From Caldalkalibacillus mannanilyticus JCM 10596 (GTDB taxonomy: Bacteria; Bacillota; Bacilli; Caldalkalibacillales; JCM-10596), in the NCBI RefSeq assembly GCF_000615945.1, contig NZ_BAMO01000012.1, positions 1-64,000 of the forward strand: a DNA stretch of 64,000 nucleotides. Direction: 5' to 3'. Shown piece by piece: positions 36,207-45,463 of this stretch. How positions within the stretch are numbered: position 1 is the first letter of the stretch; each line of letters begins with the position of its first letter. Made by a program: the position numbers and the translations under genes. The notes under the pieces are model-generated. The model was not told where the DNA came from. It saw nothing but the letters and a program-made list of their open reading frames with translations, and did no database searches.

Positions 36207-36993
36207 CGTAGTCGTAGCAGGTGCAAAAGGAAGAATGGGTAGTGAGGCAGTCAGAATGATTCAACAGGATCCCGAGCTAAAGTTAGTTGGTGCTGTAGAC
36301 TTAAAGCTTTCTGGTGTAGATGTAGGAGAAGTGATTGGAATTGGCAAGATAGGCAGCTCCTTCTATACAGATCTAGAAGAAGTATTAAGTACATTTGAAG
36401 TAGATGTTCTGGTTGATTTTACAACGCCCATGAGTGTAAAGAAGAATATGGAACTAGCTATTCGACATGGGGTTCGTCCTGTAGTAGGTACGACAGGATT
36501 AACCCCAACAGATATTGAAGAATTGGACAACTTATGTCAGGAACATCAAGTAGGGGGGATCATTGCTCCTAATTTTGCTATTGGTGCCATTCTGATGATG
36601 AAGTTTGCTAGACAAGCAGCGAAGTATCTACCTGATGTTGAGATTATCGAGATGCATCATGATCGTAAGCTTGATGCGCCTTCAGGTACTGCCATCAAAA
36701 CAGCAGAAATGATCGCTGAGGTTCGTGAAGAGCATAGACAGGGGCATCCTGATGAAAAGGAAGAGATAGATGGAGCAAGAGGTGCCTTCTTTCAAGGGTT
36801 TCCAATACATAGTGTGCGCTTGCCCGGCTTAGTTGCCCATCAGCAGGTGATTTTCGGCAGTGAAGGAGAAACGTTAACCATTCGGCACGATTCCATTCAT
36901 CGTTCTTCCTTTATGCCTGGGGTTAATCTGGCGATCAAGAAGGTCCTTGAAATCAATCATTTAATTTATGGCTTAGATAAGATTATAGATTAG
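36196..36993 (+). CDS. dapB: 4-hydroxy-tetrahydrodipicolinate reductase
   Basis: DapB reduces HTPA in lysine, meso-DAP and dipicolinate synthesis. The 265-residue protein has the nucleotide-binding VAGAKGRMGSEAV, VDFTTP, VVGTTGLT, and the signature EMHHDRKLDAPSGTAIKT. The start is uncertain between ATG 36196 and an in-frame GTG at 36181; I use 36196 because the family begins just before the nucleotide loop. It overlaps the TPR gene by 11 bases. Confidence 0.95.
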   Translation: MSINVVVAGAKGRMGSEAVRMIQQDPELKLVGAVDLKLSGVDVGEVIGIGKIGSSFYTDLEEVLSTFEVDVLVDFTTPMSVKKNMELAIRHGVRPVVGTTGLTPTDIEELDNLCQEHQVGGIIAPNFAIGAILMMKFARQAAKYLPDVEIIEMHHDRKLDAPSGTAIKTAEMIAEVREEHRQGHPDEKEEIDGARGAFFQGFPIHSVRLPGLVAHQQVIFGSEGETLTIRHDSIHRSSFMPGVNLAIKKVLEINHLIYGLDKIID

Positions 36994-37029
36994 CACTTCG
37001 GGAATATAATAGAACAGGGAGATGGGAAC

Positions 37030-37455
37030 ATGAATATAGCCTTAATTGCTCATGATGGAAAAAAAACGGACATGATCAACTTCAGTATTGCGTATGAACA
37101 TATTTTACAAAAACATTCGCTTTATGCAACTGGAACAACAGGTCAAAGAATCATGGAGAACACTGCCTTGAACATCCATAGACTTATGTCAGGGCCTCTT
37201 GGTGGAGATCAGCAAATTGGTTCAATGATCGCAGAAAATAGAATGGATCTCGTGCTTTTTTTCCGTGACCCGCTCACTGCTCAGCCTCATGAACCAGATA
37301 TTATCGCTTTATTACGCTTATGTGATGTATATGGGATTCCTCTAGCGACGAATATTGGAACAGCCGAAGTTTTAGTTAAATCGATCGAACAAGGCGGTTT
37401 GGATTGGAGAAATGAAGTAAACAAAGAAGGGAAGGGAGTTATTCTAAATGAATGA
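37030..37455 (+). CDS. mgsA: Methylglyoxal synthase
   Basis: MgsA converts dihydroxyacetone phosphate to methylglyoxal, an overflow from glycolysis. The 141-residue protein has [38 protein letters not shown] and [15 protein letters not shown] with the catalytic Asp. Neighbouring bshB1 and bshA make bacillithiol, which helps detoxify methylglyoxal, so the grouping makes sense. It overlaps bshB1 by eight bases. Confidence 0.97.
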   Translation: MNIALIAHDGKKTDMINFSIAYEHILQKHSLYATGTTGQRIMENTALNIHRLMSGPLGGDQQIGSMIAENRMDLVLFFRDPLTAQPHEPDIIALLRLCDVYGIPLATNIGTAEVLVKSIEQGGLDWRNEVNKEGKGVILNE

Positions 37456-38179
37456 CCATAAATTGAATATTCTTTGTTTTGGTGCTCATCCCGATGATGT
37501 CGAAATTGGCATGGGTGGAACAATTAAGAAGCAGGTTGATTTAGGATATAAGGTTGGAATCTGTGATCTTACCTTAGCTGAGCTTTCATCCAATGGGACC
37601 GTCACACAAAGACAAAAGGAAGCAGAAGAAGCGTCAACGATTTTAGGAGTGACGGAGAGAATAAATCTAGGATTTCCTGATCGAGGCTTAGAACCAAGTC
37701 GAGATCTGTTAGGAAAAGTAGTTTCTGTTATACGGAAATATAAGCCCGAAGTCATTTTCCTACCTTATGAAGAAGATCGTCATCCCGATCATGGGATGAC
37801 AACAAAGCTGGTAGAGGAAGCGATTTTCACCTCTAATATTCGCAAGTTTCAATGGGCGGGGGAGGAAGAAGAAGCACACAAAGTATCACAAGTCTATTAC
37901 TATTTTATTAATGGCATGGCCAAGCCACACATTATGGTTGATATTTCTTCGTACATAGATAGTAAGAAAAAGGCACTAGAGGCCTATGAATCTCAATTTA
38001 TGAATTCTTCTGGAAGTGTATCTACAAGGTTAAATCGCGGTTTTGTCGAGGTAGTTGAGGGCAGAGAAAAATGGTTTGGAAAAATGATTGATGTGAGTTA
38101 TGCAGAAGGCTTTATGGTCAAGGAGCCAATGGTACTATCTAATCTTGTTCCCCAATTTGGAGAAGGAAGTGGCCTATGA
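37448..38179 (+). CDS. bshB1: Bacillithiol synthesis deacetylase BshB1
   Basis: BshB1 removes acetate from GlcNAc-malate in bacillithiol synthesis. The 243-residue LmbE-type zinc protein has the metal motif [12 protein letters not shown] at the N terminus and [10 protein letters not shown] in the middle. [15 protein letters not shown] is typical of the BshB1 branch. It is coupled to mgsA before it and bshA after it by short overlaps. Confidence 0.95.
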   Translation: MNDHKLNILCFGAHPDDVEIGMGGTIKKQVDLGYKVGICDLTLAELSSNGTVTQRQKEAEEASTILGVTERINLGFPDRGLEPSRDLLGKVVSVIRKYKPEVIFLPYEEDRHPDHGMTTKLVEEAIFTSNIRKFQWAGEEEEAHKVSQVYYYFINGMAKPHIMVDISSYIDSKKKALEAYESQFMNSSGSVSTRLNRGFVEVVEGREKWFGKMIDVSYAEGFMVKEPMVLSNLVPQFGEGSGL

Positions 38180-39336
38180 AATCATCCGAAAATAAATTGA
38201 AGATTGGGATTACTTGCTATCCTTCTCTTGGTGGTTCTGGAGTGATTGCCACTGAATTAGGAAAGCTGCTGGCTGAAGAGGGGCATGAAGTTCATTTTAT
38301 TACTTCAAGTATGCCGTTTCGTTTAGGGAAGTATTACCCTAATATTTTCTTCCACGAAGTAGAGGTTAATCATTACTCTGTGTTTAGATATCCACCCTAT
38401 GACCTTACGTTAGCAAGCAGGATGGCTCAGGTAGCCAATAGAGAAAAGCTGGATATTCTGCACGTACACTATGCCGTTCCACATGCCATATGTGCCTATT
38501 TAGCGAAACAAATGATTGAGCATCCTATTAAAATTATTACCACTCTTCATGGGACAGATATTACTGTCTTAGGGTATGATCAAACATTAAAAGACATGAT
38601 CAAATTTGGTATTGAAAAATCTGATGTAGTGACGGCTGTTTCAGAAAGTTTGATCAAAGAAACCGTAGATCTATTGCAAATCTCTCGCCCCATTCATAAA
38701 GTATATAATTTTGTGGATAAGCGAGTTTATTTTAAAAGAGACAGCAAGGAATTGAGAGAACGCCTGGCACCAAATGGAGAGAAGCTAATTGTGCATATTT
38801 CTAATTTTAGACCTGTCAAAAGGGTTATGGATGTTGCCAAGATTTTTCAGCAGATCTCTACAGAAATAAATGCCAAATTAGTTCTCATTGGAGAAGGACC
38901 TGAGTTTCCTAAAGTATGTCAATGGCTAACAGAGCACTCTCTATGTGATGATGCGATCTATCTCGGGAAACAGGAGGACACATCTGTCATCCTATCACAG
39001 ATGGATTTGATGTTATTGCCATCAGAGCAAGAAAGCTTTGGCTTAGTTGCTCTAGAAGCAATGGCTTGTGGTGTGCCTGTGATTGCTTCAAATGCTGGAG
39101 GGCTACCCGAAGTGGTCGTGAACGGTCAGAGTGGGTATACCTTTCCGATTGGTGCAGTAGATGAAATGGCGAATGCGGCGATAACCTTACTTAAAGATCC
39201 TATTCTATATGAAACATTAGCTGAAGAAGCTATACATATGGCGAAAAACAAGTTCTGTGGTCACGAAATTCTTAAGGACTATGAGAATTTATACTACTCC
39301 GTCTTGAATGATCAAGTGAACCTAACAGAGTCATGA
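38176..39336 (+). CDS. bshA: GlcNAc-malate synthase BshA
   Basis: BshA is the GT4 glycosyltransferase that joins UDP-GlcNAc and L-malate, the first step in bacillithiol synthesis. The 386-residue protein has ITCYPSLGGSGVIATELGK, LHVHYAVPHAI, TLHGTDITVLG, SNFRPVKRV and the EX7E-type EQESFGLVALEAMACG. It overlaps bshB1 by four bases (ATGA). A 155-base gap without visible gene separates it from cca. Confidence 0.95.
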   Translation: MKSSENKLKIGITCYPSLGGSGVIATELGKLLAEEGHEVHFITSSMPFRLGKYYPNIFFHEVEVNHYSVFRYPPYDLTLASRMAQVANREKLDILHVHYAVPHAICAYLAKQMIEHPIKIITTLHGTDITVLGYDQTLKDMIKFGIEKSDVVTAVSESLIKETVDLLQISRPIHKVYNFVDKRVYFKRDSKELRERLAPNGEKLIVHISNFRPVKRVMDVAKIFQQISTEINAKLVLIGEGPEFPKVCQWLTEHSLCDDAIYLGKQEDTSVILSQMDLMLLPSEQESFGLVALEAMACGVPVIASNAGGLPEVVVNGQSGYTFPIGAVDEMANAAITLLKDPILYETLAEEAIHMAKNKFCGHEILKDYENLYYSVLNDQVNLTES

Positions 39337-39491
39337 GTAAATCCTACTTTTTTCTTTTATTCGACTGGAATATCTTAGAAAGTACAATCATGATAACAAA
39401 TAGTTTTTTCATCAGAAATGGCTCCCTTCAGTCTGTTCATAATAGTATATGGAAACAAGATGGAATTTGGTGAAAGTGTGAGTGATATCAG

Positions 39492-40718
39492 ATGAATCTA
39501 TTTGAATTAGGAAAAAATGTAATTCTGGTTTTGGAGGAGCATGGACACCAAGCTTATTTTGTAGGTGGTTTTGTTCGAGATGTATTGTTAGATCGACCTA
39601 TTCAGGATATTGATATTTGCACTTCAGCCTTACCTGATGAAGTGATCACATTATTTGAACATGTGATACCTACAGGGATTCAACATGGGACGGTGACCGT
39701 GATGATCGAAGGTGCGCCAATAGAAGTGACTACATTTAGAACAGAGGAAGGGTATCTGGATCATAGACGCCCTTCGTCTGTTTCTTTTGTTACTTCTCTT
39801 AAAGAAGATTTATTGAGAAGAGATTTTTCTATGAATGCAATGGCAATGGACAAAGACCGAAATATATATGATTATTTTCAAGGGAGTGAAGCTCTAGAGA
39901 ATAAGGTCATCACCACCGTGGGACAAGCGTTTGAGCGATTTAGTGAAGATGCTCTACGTATCATGAGAGCCATTCGTTTCAGCGCTCAGTTAGGTTTTAC
40001 CATTTCAGAAGATGTTATTCATAGCATGATTCATTTCAGAGAGTCGCTTGAGCTTGTTGCGATTGAAAGGACGGCGGCAGAATGGATGAAAATCATGGAT
40101 TCCCCCTATCCGAATCAGGCGATCCACTACCTCATCCAAACAAAAATTCATCAGGAGGTCTATCCCTTCCGTTGCATTGCTCGTCAATTAGAGCTTGTTC
40201 AAAAGTTTTCCTTGTCTGGATTAGAACCTATAGAGAGATGGGGGCTTCTGCTGACAGCAGAAGAACAGGATATGGACGGAGCTTATTCATTTTTAGCTTC
40301 ATTGACTCTGACCAAAAAAATGAAAAATCAGGTGCTTCTCTTGGTAGAAAATCTACTGAGATACCCTACTATAACCCTCTTACAAGATTTATCGGCATTC
40401 GAACTGTATCATTTAGGTGTCGAAAACACCTTTCATCTTATTAGAATCAATCATTTAAAGACCAATGGAACCCTGCCGAACTTATCGAAACAAGTTGTGC
40501 AGGAAGGGATTATGAAACTACCACTAAAGAAAGAAACAGGTCTTGCGCTGAAAGGGCATGAAATGGCATTATATCTTCAAAAGGAGCCAGGTAAATGGAT
40601 AGGCGAGACGATAGAAAGCTTGATAAGGGCTGTTCTAGAAGGAAAGGTAAGCAATAACCAAGAAGAACTGTTACAGTATCTAACAAACCTAGTGAAGCTG
40701 GAGGATGAGAATGAATGA
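39492..40718 (+). CDS. cca: CCA tRNA nucleotidyltransferase
   Basis: Cca adds or repairs the 3' CCA end of tRNAs. The 408-residue protein has YFVGGFVRDVLLDRPIQDID, with the two catalytic Asp residues near residue 38, then EVTTFRTEEGY, RRDFSMNAMAMD and EDALRIMRAIRFSAQLGF. This is the class II arrangement. It overlaps birA by four bases as in other Bacillales. Confidence 0.95.
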   Translation: MNLFELGKNVILVLEEHGHQAYFVGGFVRDVLLDRPIQDIDICTSALPDEVITLFEHVIPTGIQHGTVTVMIEGAPIEVTTFRTEEGYLDHRRPSSVSFVTSLKEDLLRRDFSMNAMAMDKDRNIYDYFQGSEALENKVITTVGQAFERFSEDALRIMRAIRFSAQLGFTISEDVIHSMIHFRESLELVAIERTAAEWMKIMDSPYPNQAIHYLIQTKIHQEVYPFRCIARQLELVQKFSLSGLEPIERWGLLLTAEEQDMDGAYSFLASLTLTKKMKNQVLLLVENLLRYPTITLLQDLSAFELYHLGVENTFHLIRINHLKTNGTLPNLSKQVVQEGIMKLPLKKETGLALKGHEMALYLQKEPGKWIGETIESLIRAVLEGKVSNNQEELLQYLTNLVKLEDENE

Positions 40719-41692
40719 GCTCTGTAAGGATTCAAGTACTACATCAATTATTAGAAAATGAAAAGGAATACTTGTCTGGTGAGGAGCTAAGTAAGGTATT
40801 ACAGATCTCTCGTACTGCTGTATGGAAGCATATCGAAGAACTACGCAAAGAAGGGTATGTGATTGAAGCGCAAAAAAAACAAGGGTATCGTATTTTGGAG
40901 ATTCCAACCACTTTATCAGCATCAACACTACTACCCAAGCTCAGCACGAAATGGTTGGGGCATGAGCTTCATGTGTATAAAGAAGTGGAATCGACCCAAT
41001 TGATTGCTCAAAAATTAGCTCGAGAGGGAGCGCCATCAGGAACCATTGTGATTGCAGATACACAATTAGCCGGTAAGGGGAGGCTGGGACGGAAATGGTA
41101 TTCTCCACCAGGAACAGGCGCTTGGCTGAGCTTGATTCTTCGTCCAGAAATCCCTGTTCCTTCAGCACCACAGCTTACATTATTAGCTGCGGTTGCCATT
41201 CTGAAAGGAATACGGAAAGTGACTCCGCTGGAAGCAGGCATCAAATGGCCGAATGATGTATTAATTAATGGCAAAAAAGTGGCTGGTATTTTGACAGAGC
41301 TAAGTGCAGAAGCAGATCAAATCAATCATGTGATTGTAGGTGTGGGGATTAATGTAAGTCAAGAAGAAAAGGATTTTCCTGAAGAGCTTCAGCAGATGGC
41401 GACGTCCTTGGAACAAGAGCAAGGAGAATCAATTGATCGAAATGATCTGATCGTCAGCGTATTAAAGGAATGGGAAGAATTATATGAAATGTATATACAG
41501 TATGGATTTTCTCCAATAAAAACATTGTGGGAAGCCTACACAGTTTCCTTGGGAAAAGAAATTGTTGCTAGAACTTTGCAAGGGCAATACCAAGGGTTGG
41601 CATTAGGAATTACAGATGAAGGAGTCTTATTACTCCAGGATAGGGAAGGCGTTATTCATAAAATTTATTCAGCAGATATAAAGACAGTCTAA
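40715..41692 (+). CDS. birA: Biotin operon repressor and biotin-protein ligase
   Basis: The 325-residue protein combines an N-terminal winged helix (SGEELSKVLQISRTAVWKHI) with the ligase domain (GKGRLGRKWYSPPGTGAWLS, IKWPNDVLINGKKVAGIL) and a small C-terminal domain. It charges carboxylases with biotin and, since the DNA-binding part is present, likely represses biotin genes. No biotin gene lies in the window. Confidence 0.95.
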   Translation: MSSVRIQVLHQLLENEKEYLSGEELSKVLQISRTAVWKHIEELRKEGYVIEAQKKQGYRILEIPTTLSASTLLPKLSTKWLGHELHVYKEVESTQLIAQKLAREGAPSGTIVIADTQLAGKGRLGRKWYSPPGTGAWLSLILRPEIPVPSAPQLTLLAAVAILKGIRKVTPLEAGIKWPNDVLINGKKVAGILTELSAEADQINHVIVGVGINVSQEEKDFPEELQQMATSLEQEQGESIDRNDLIVSVLKEWEELYEMYIQYGFSPIKTLWEAYTVSLGKEIVARTLQGQYQGLALGITDEGVLLLQDREGVIHKIYSADIKTV

Positions 41693-41703
41693 TCTGGTTT
41701 TGG

Positions 41704-41895
41704 TATAATAACAAGGAAGGTGGTATCCAGCTTATTGGAACCATACTTGTTCTTACTAGCAACTAGAATAATCACATATTTTGCCTACGAAAGTGTTCTG
41801 CCTTGAACCACAGTTTGGACAGGGACAGAGGGATCGTTAGCATATTAGCTATGTCTATGAACCTTCTGCCAGTAATCGACTGTCAGAAGGTTTTT
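41704..41895 (+). promoter_or_regulatory. panB leader with promoter and attenuator-like terminator
   Basis: An extended -10, TGGTATAAT (41701-41709), lies just after birA. About 145 bases later comes a terminator: AACCTTCTG (41860-41868) with CAGAAGGTT (41884-41892), an inner CAGT/ACTG stem, then TTTTTCTG. The leader between them can form small hairpins, for example GTGTTC with GAACCAC and GGTATCC with GGAACC. A structured leader plus terminator ahead of a biosynthetic operon suggests cis-regulation; the known 'pan' RNA motif occurs before panB in Firmicutes, but I cannot confirm a match. Confidence 0.6.
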
Positions 41896-41960
41896 CTGCA
41901 TATTATCGAAATGTCAGAACGAGCCCTCCTCCAACTTCACACCAAAAGGAGGAAGAAAAA

Positions 41961-42809
41961 ATGAAAAGAATAACAACTGCTTCACTAAAAGAGATGAAGG
42001 AAAAAAAGGAACCCATCACAATGGTGACAGCCTATGACTACCCAACCGCTAAGATTGTCGATCAGGCAGGGGTAGAGATCATTCTAGTAGGAGATTCCTT
42101 AGGCATGGTGGTCTTAGGGTATGATTCTACTGTACCTGTTACAGTGGATGACATGCTTCACCACACCAAAGCAGTGACCAGAGCTAATACGAGTGCGCTT
42201 GTTGTTACAGATTTGCCCTTTCTAAGCTATCATGGGTCTTTTGATCGCACATTAGAAACCGCAGGAAGGCTGATGCAGGAAGGGAAGGCTCATGCCGTCA
42301 AATTAGAGGGGGGAAGCGAAGTCGCTCCCACTATTCAGAGGCTGACCCAAGCAGGAGTCCCAGTCATGGGGCATATTGGGTTGACACCACAATCTGTTCA
42401 CCAGCTAGGTGGCTATAAAGTACAAGGAAAAAGTGTAGAATCAGCTAAAAAGCTGTTAGAAGACGCTAAAGAGCTAGAAAAAGCAGGTGCATTTTCGATC
42501 GTTATGGAGTGTATACCAAGTGATTTAGCCAAAGAAATTAGTGAACAGCTAACAATTCCAACGATTGGAATTGGAGCAGGTGTTGAATGTGATGGTCAGG
42601 TACTCGTTTTTCATGATATTGTAGGCTTTGGAAGTGAAATTCAACCGAAATTTGTTAAACAATATACAAATATCGATACACATATAGAGCAAGCTATAAC
42701 TACCTTTGTACAGGATACAAAGACGAGAGCGTTTCCAACAAAAGAACACTCTTTTTCAATCAATCACGAGGTTTTACAACAATTGTACGGGGGAAAGGAA
42801 TCCATCTAG
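41961..42809 (+). CDS. panB: Ketopantoate hydroxymethyltransferase
   Basis: PanB adds a one-carbon unit to 2-oxoisovalerate, the first step to pantothenate. The 282-residue protein has [45 protein letters not shown] and [30 protein letters not shown] precedes the start. It heads panBCD, immediately followed by panC. Confidence 0.97.
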   Translation: MKRITTASLKEMKEKKEPITMVTAYDYPTAKIVDQAGVEIILVGDSLGMVVLGYDSTVPVTVDDMLHHTKAVTRANTSALVVTDLPFLSYHGSFDRTLETAGRLMQEGKAHAVKLEGGSEVAPTIQRLTQAGVPVMGHIGLTPQSVHQLGGYKVQGKSVESAKKLLEDAKELEKAGAFSIVMECIPSDLAKEISEQLTIPTIGIGAGVECDGQVLVFHDIVGFGSEIQPKFVKQYTNIDTHIEQAITTFVQDTKTRAFPTKEHSFSINHEVLQQLYGGKESI

Positions 42810-43652
42810 ATGAAAATAATAACAAGCATAGCAGAATGGAGAAGCATTCGCTCTCAGCTTCGTAACCGAAGTATTGGTTTCGTCCCAACAATGGGCTACT
42901 TACACGCAGGGCATTTGAGCTTATTTCAGCAGGCCAAACAAGAATCAGACATTGTTATAGGGAGTATCTTTGTCAATCCTCTCCAATTTGGTGTAAATGA
43001 GGACTTCTCAACCTACCCTCGTGATTTAGAACGAGATGTAAAATGGCTTGAGGAAATGGATGTTGATTACGTTTTTGCTCCTTCAGTAGAAGAAATGTAT
43101 CCTTCTCCAATTTCAACCCTTGTATCAGTCAAGAATATTACAGAAATGTTGTGCGGCGCTTCACGTCCAGGACATTTTGATGGAGTGGCTACTGTCGTAC
43201 TTAAATTATTTCAAATCATTCAACCAGACTTTGCCTATTTTGGCTTAAAGGATGCTCAACAAGTAGCCGTGATTAATCAAATGGTATATGATCTTAATGT
43301 ACCTGTTCAGATTCGTCCATGTCCGATCTTGCGCGAAAAGGATGGTCTGGCAATGAGTTCGCGAAATGTATATCTTTCTGCGGAAGAAAGAGATGAAGCC
43401 ACCATATTGTATAAAACCCTTCAATGGGCTAAAGAGCAAATAGAAGCAGGCTTAAGGGATACGGAACGTCTAGAGAAGGGGCTCCTTGAGCAACTTAAGA
43501 ACTCTCCTCTGGCGAATGTTGATTATGCAGAGATTCGACACTATCCAGATCTACAGAAAAAGAAGCAAATTGAGGGTCAGGTTTTGATTGCTCTAGCTGT
43601 TCGAATAGGTAAGACAAGATTGATTGATAATGTAATCCTTGAGATTAAGTGA
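42810..43652 (+). CDS. panC: Pantothenate synthetase
   Basis: PanC condenses pantoate and beta-alanine with ATP. The 280-residue protein has [20 protein letters not shown] with the HxGH nucleotide motif, [38 protein letters not shown] and [12 protein letters not shown] (KMSKS-like). It begins right at the end of panB. Confidence 0.97.
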   Translation: MKIITSIAEWRSIRSQLRNRSIGFVPTMGYLHAGHLSLFQQAKQESDIVIGSIFVNPLQFGVNEDFSTYPRDLERDVKWLEEMDVDYVFAPSVEEMYPSPISTLVSVKNITEMLCGASRPGHFDGVATVVLKLFQIIQPDFAYFGLKDAQQVAVINQMVYDLNVPVQIRPCPILREKDGLAMSSRNVYLSAEERDEATILYKTLQWAKEQIEAGLRDTERLEKGLLEQLKNSPLANVDYAEIRHYPDLQKKKQIEGQVLIALAVRIGKTRLIDNVILEIK

Positions 43653-43671
43653 TAAGGGAGGAAGCGTCCAA

Positions 43672-44055
43672 ATGTTTAGACATATGATGAAAGCTAAGAT
43701 CCACCGTGCCACTGTAACAGAAGCGAATCTCCATTATGTTGGGAGTATTACTATTGATGAGGATTTATTAGATAAGGTTGACATCCTTCCCAATGAAAAA
43801 GTGCAAATTGTCAATAATAATAATGGGGCACGCTTAGAAACCTATGTTATTCCAGGTAAGCGAGGCTCGGGGGTTATCTGTTTAAATGGTGCAGCGGCTA
43901 GGCTTGTTCAGCCAGGTGATACCGTGATTATTATTTCTTATGCTATGGTTGAAGAGGCTAAAGCAAGAGATTTTAAACCGAAGGTAGCGATTATGGGTGA
44001 AGGTAATCAGATTATCGAACTCATGGATCACGAACTTCACGGTACCATTCGCTAA
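43672..44055 (+). CDS. panD: Aspartate 1-decarboxylase
   Basis: PanD makes beta-alanine from aspartate for PanC. The proenzyme cuts itself between Gly and Ser in [11 protein letters not shown] to form the pyruvoyl group; that site is intact. [13 protein letters not shown] and [13 protein letters not shown] are also present. The start ATG 43672 follows AAGGGAGGAAG; an ORF start at 43639 lies inside panC. Length is 127 residues. Confidence 0.96.
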   Translation: MFRHMMKAKIHRATVTEANLHYVGSITIDEDLLDKVDILPNEKVQIVNNNNGARLETYVIPGKRGSGVICLNGAAARLVQPGDTVIIISYAMVEEAKARDFKPKVAIMGEGNQIIELMDHELHGTIR

Positions 44056-44163
44056 AGAATATGATAGGCAGGCTAAATAGTTAATTCTAACCATCTTTCA
44101 TGTTTGGTATATCCTGTTTCTACTGGTGAAACACTTAAAAAAAACATGAATGGTGGTTTTCTT

Positions 44164-45423
44164 ATGGACATAAAAGAGATCTTCGCTAAAATGAATCAAA
44201 AGCTGGAGAAAATGAATATACAAGTAGAACAACCATTTTATAATGAAAATGATATTCATAAAGAAGTGGAAGTGTTAAAAAATCAAAGTGAAACCATTGT
44301 AGATGAATGGTTAAAGTTCGAAGAAAAACTAGGTTTTTTTCTAAAGAAAACCAAAGAGAAAAAAACAAATTCCTCTTCTGTACCCGACTTTAGTCAGGAG
44401 CATTATGAAGCATCCTATAAGAAACTACTTCAGCTTGATCATGAAGGGGATCCCAACACTCAGCTAGGTAATTCATCTACAACTACGACCAATGAGCCTC
44501 AATCGGAATGGTGGAGAAAAGGAAAAGCGCTTTATGATTTAAACATGTATGACCAATCCGTTCAATTTTTACAAAAAGTGCTTGAAGAAGAGCCTGAGTT
44601 TGAACCCGCTTGTTTTTATGTGGCTCACTCCTATTTAGAATTAAATCAATATGATAAAGCTCGTTATTATTGGCAATTTCTTGCTGATACCAGTGATAAT
44701 CAGCGAATGAAGCTTTTAGCTCTACATGCTTTGGCATGTTTAGAAGCCACACTTGAAAAGTATGAACGGGCGCTTGTTTTCTTTCGGAAAATCAACTTGA
44801 AGGATGTAGATAGCTTATGGAAGCCTACTATTGTCTTCAATTATGCACAGGCTTTATACCACACCAGTCAGCTTGAGGAATGTCTAGATCAACTCATGTG
44901 TTATTATGAATTGGAGCCACAGGATTGGAAGGGACCTTATCTCATAGGTAAAGTGTATCATCAGCAAGGAAATGAAGAGGTTGGCTTTGCTTTTTGGTTT
45001 GAAGCCTTACAGCTACAGCAAAGCAAAGATTTATTGAAGAAAATGGCGCGTCATTTTGAAGAAAAAACCTATTACCAGATGGCAGCCCAATGCTATGAAC
45101 GCTGTTTAAAAGAAGAAACATTATCCTCTGATGAAGAGATCTGGTTTGGTTTAGCTTGGAACTATGGACTAGCTAATCAGAAGGAAAAGAGTAGATCAGC
45201 CTATTTGAAAGGCTTAAGTATCTTCCCTGATCACCTTCAATTACAATTATCATATGTATGGATGCTCTTCTTTTGGGGCGATGATGATGAAGCCAATCGA
45301 CGTTTACAAAGGCTTCAAGTAAAGTATGTTGACCACCCAATGGTTGAAGGCTTACACCATCTTTCTGTGGGCGAATATGAACATGCGTTATCCGTTTTAC
45401 ACGAGGCATCGGAGCAGCTCTAA
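44164..45423 (+). CDS. TPR-repeat protein of unknown function
   Basis: The 419-residue cytoplasmic protein starts with a helical, partly charged segment (about 1-100, likely coiled coil) and then carries TPR units such as LNMYDQSVQFLQKVLEEEPE and LNQYDKARYYWQFLADTSD. It lies between panD and dinG, where B. subtilis has no gene. The ATG at 44164 has GGTGG seven bases ahead; the frame open from 44104 lacks a site. I do not recognise a specific family. Confidence 0.78.
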   Translation: MDIKEIFAKMNQKLEKMNIQVEQPFYNENDIHKEVEVLKNQSETIVDEWLKFEEKLGFFLKKTKEKKTNSSSVPDFSQEHYEASYKKLLQLDHEGDPNTQLGNSSTTTTNEPQSEWWRKGKALYDLNMYDQSVQFLQKVLEEEPEFEPACFYVAHSYLELNQYDKARYYWQFLADTSDNQRMKLLALHALACLEATLEKYERALVFFRKINLKDVDSLWKPTIVFNYAQALYHTSQLEECLDQLMCYYELEPQDWKGPYLIGKVYHQQGNEEVGFAFWFEALQLQQSKDLLKKMARHFEEKTYYQMAAQCYERCLKEETLSSDEEIWFGLAWNYGLANQKEKSRSAYLKGLSIFPDHLQLQLSYVWMLFFWGDDDEANRRLQRLQVKYVDHPMVEGLHHLSVGEYEHALSVLHEASEQL

Positions 45424-45463
45424 TAGAGAAAGGGGTCTGCGTGAAGAGGGGGTGTAAGTAGTA

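Noticed and set aside
40082-40444. 120-codon ORF inside cca
   Set aside because: It lies wholly inside the intact cca gene in another frame, without ribosome site or known domain.
41700-41960. T-box riboswitch before panB
   Set aside because: No AGGGTGGNACCGCG-type T-box sequence is present, and pan genes are not amino-acid tRNA controlled.
44080-44100. Third copy of the intergenic palindrome, from a shared TTCTAACCATC
   Set aside because: Only 11 bases match copy A; the rest of the element and its pairing are absent.
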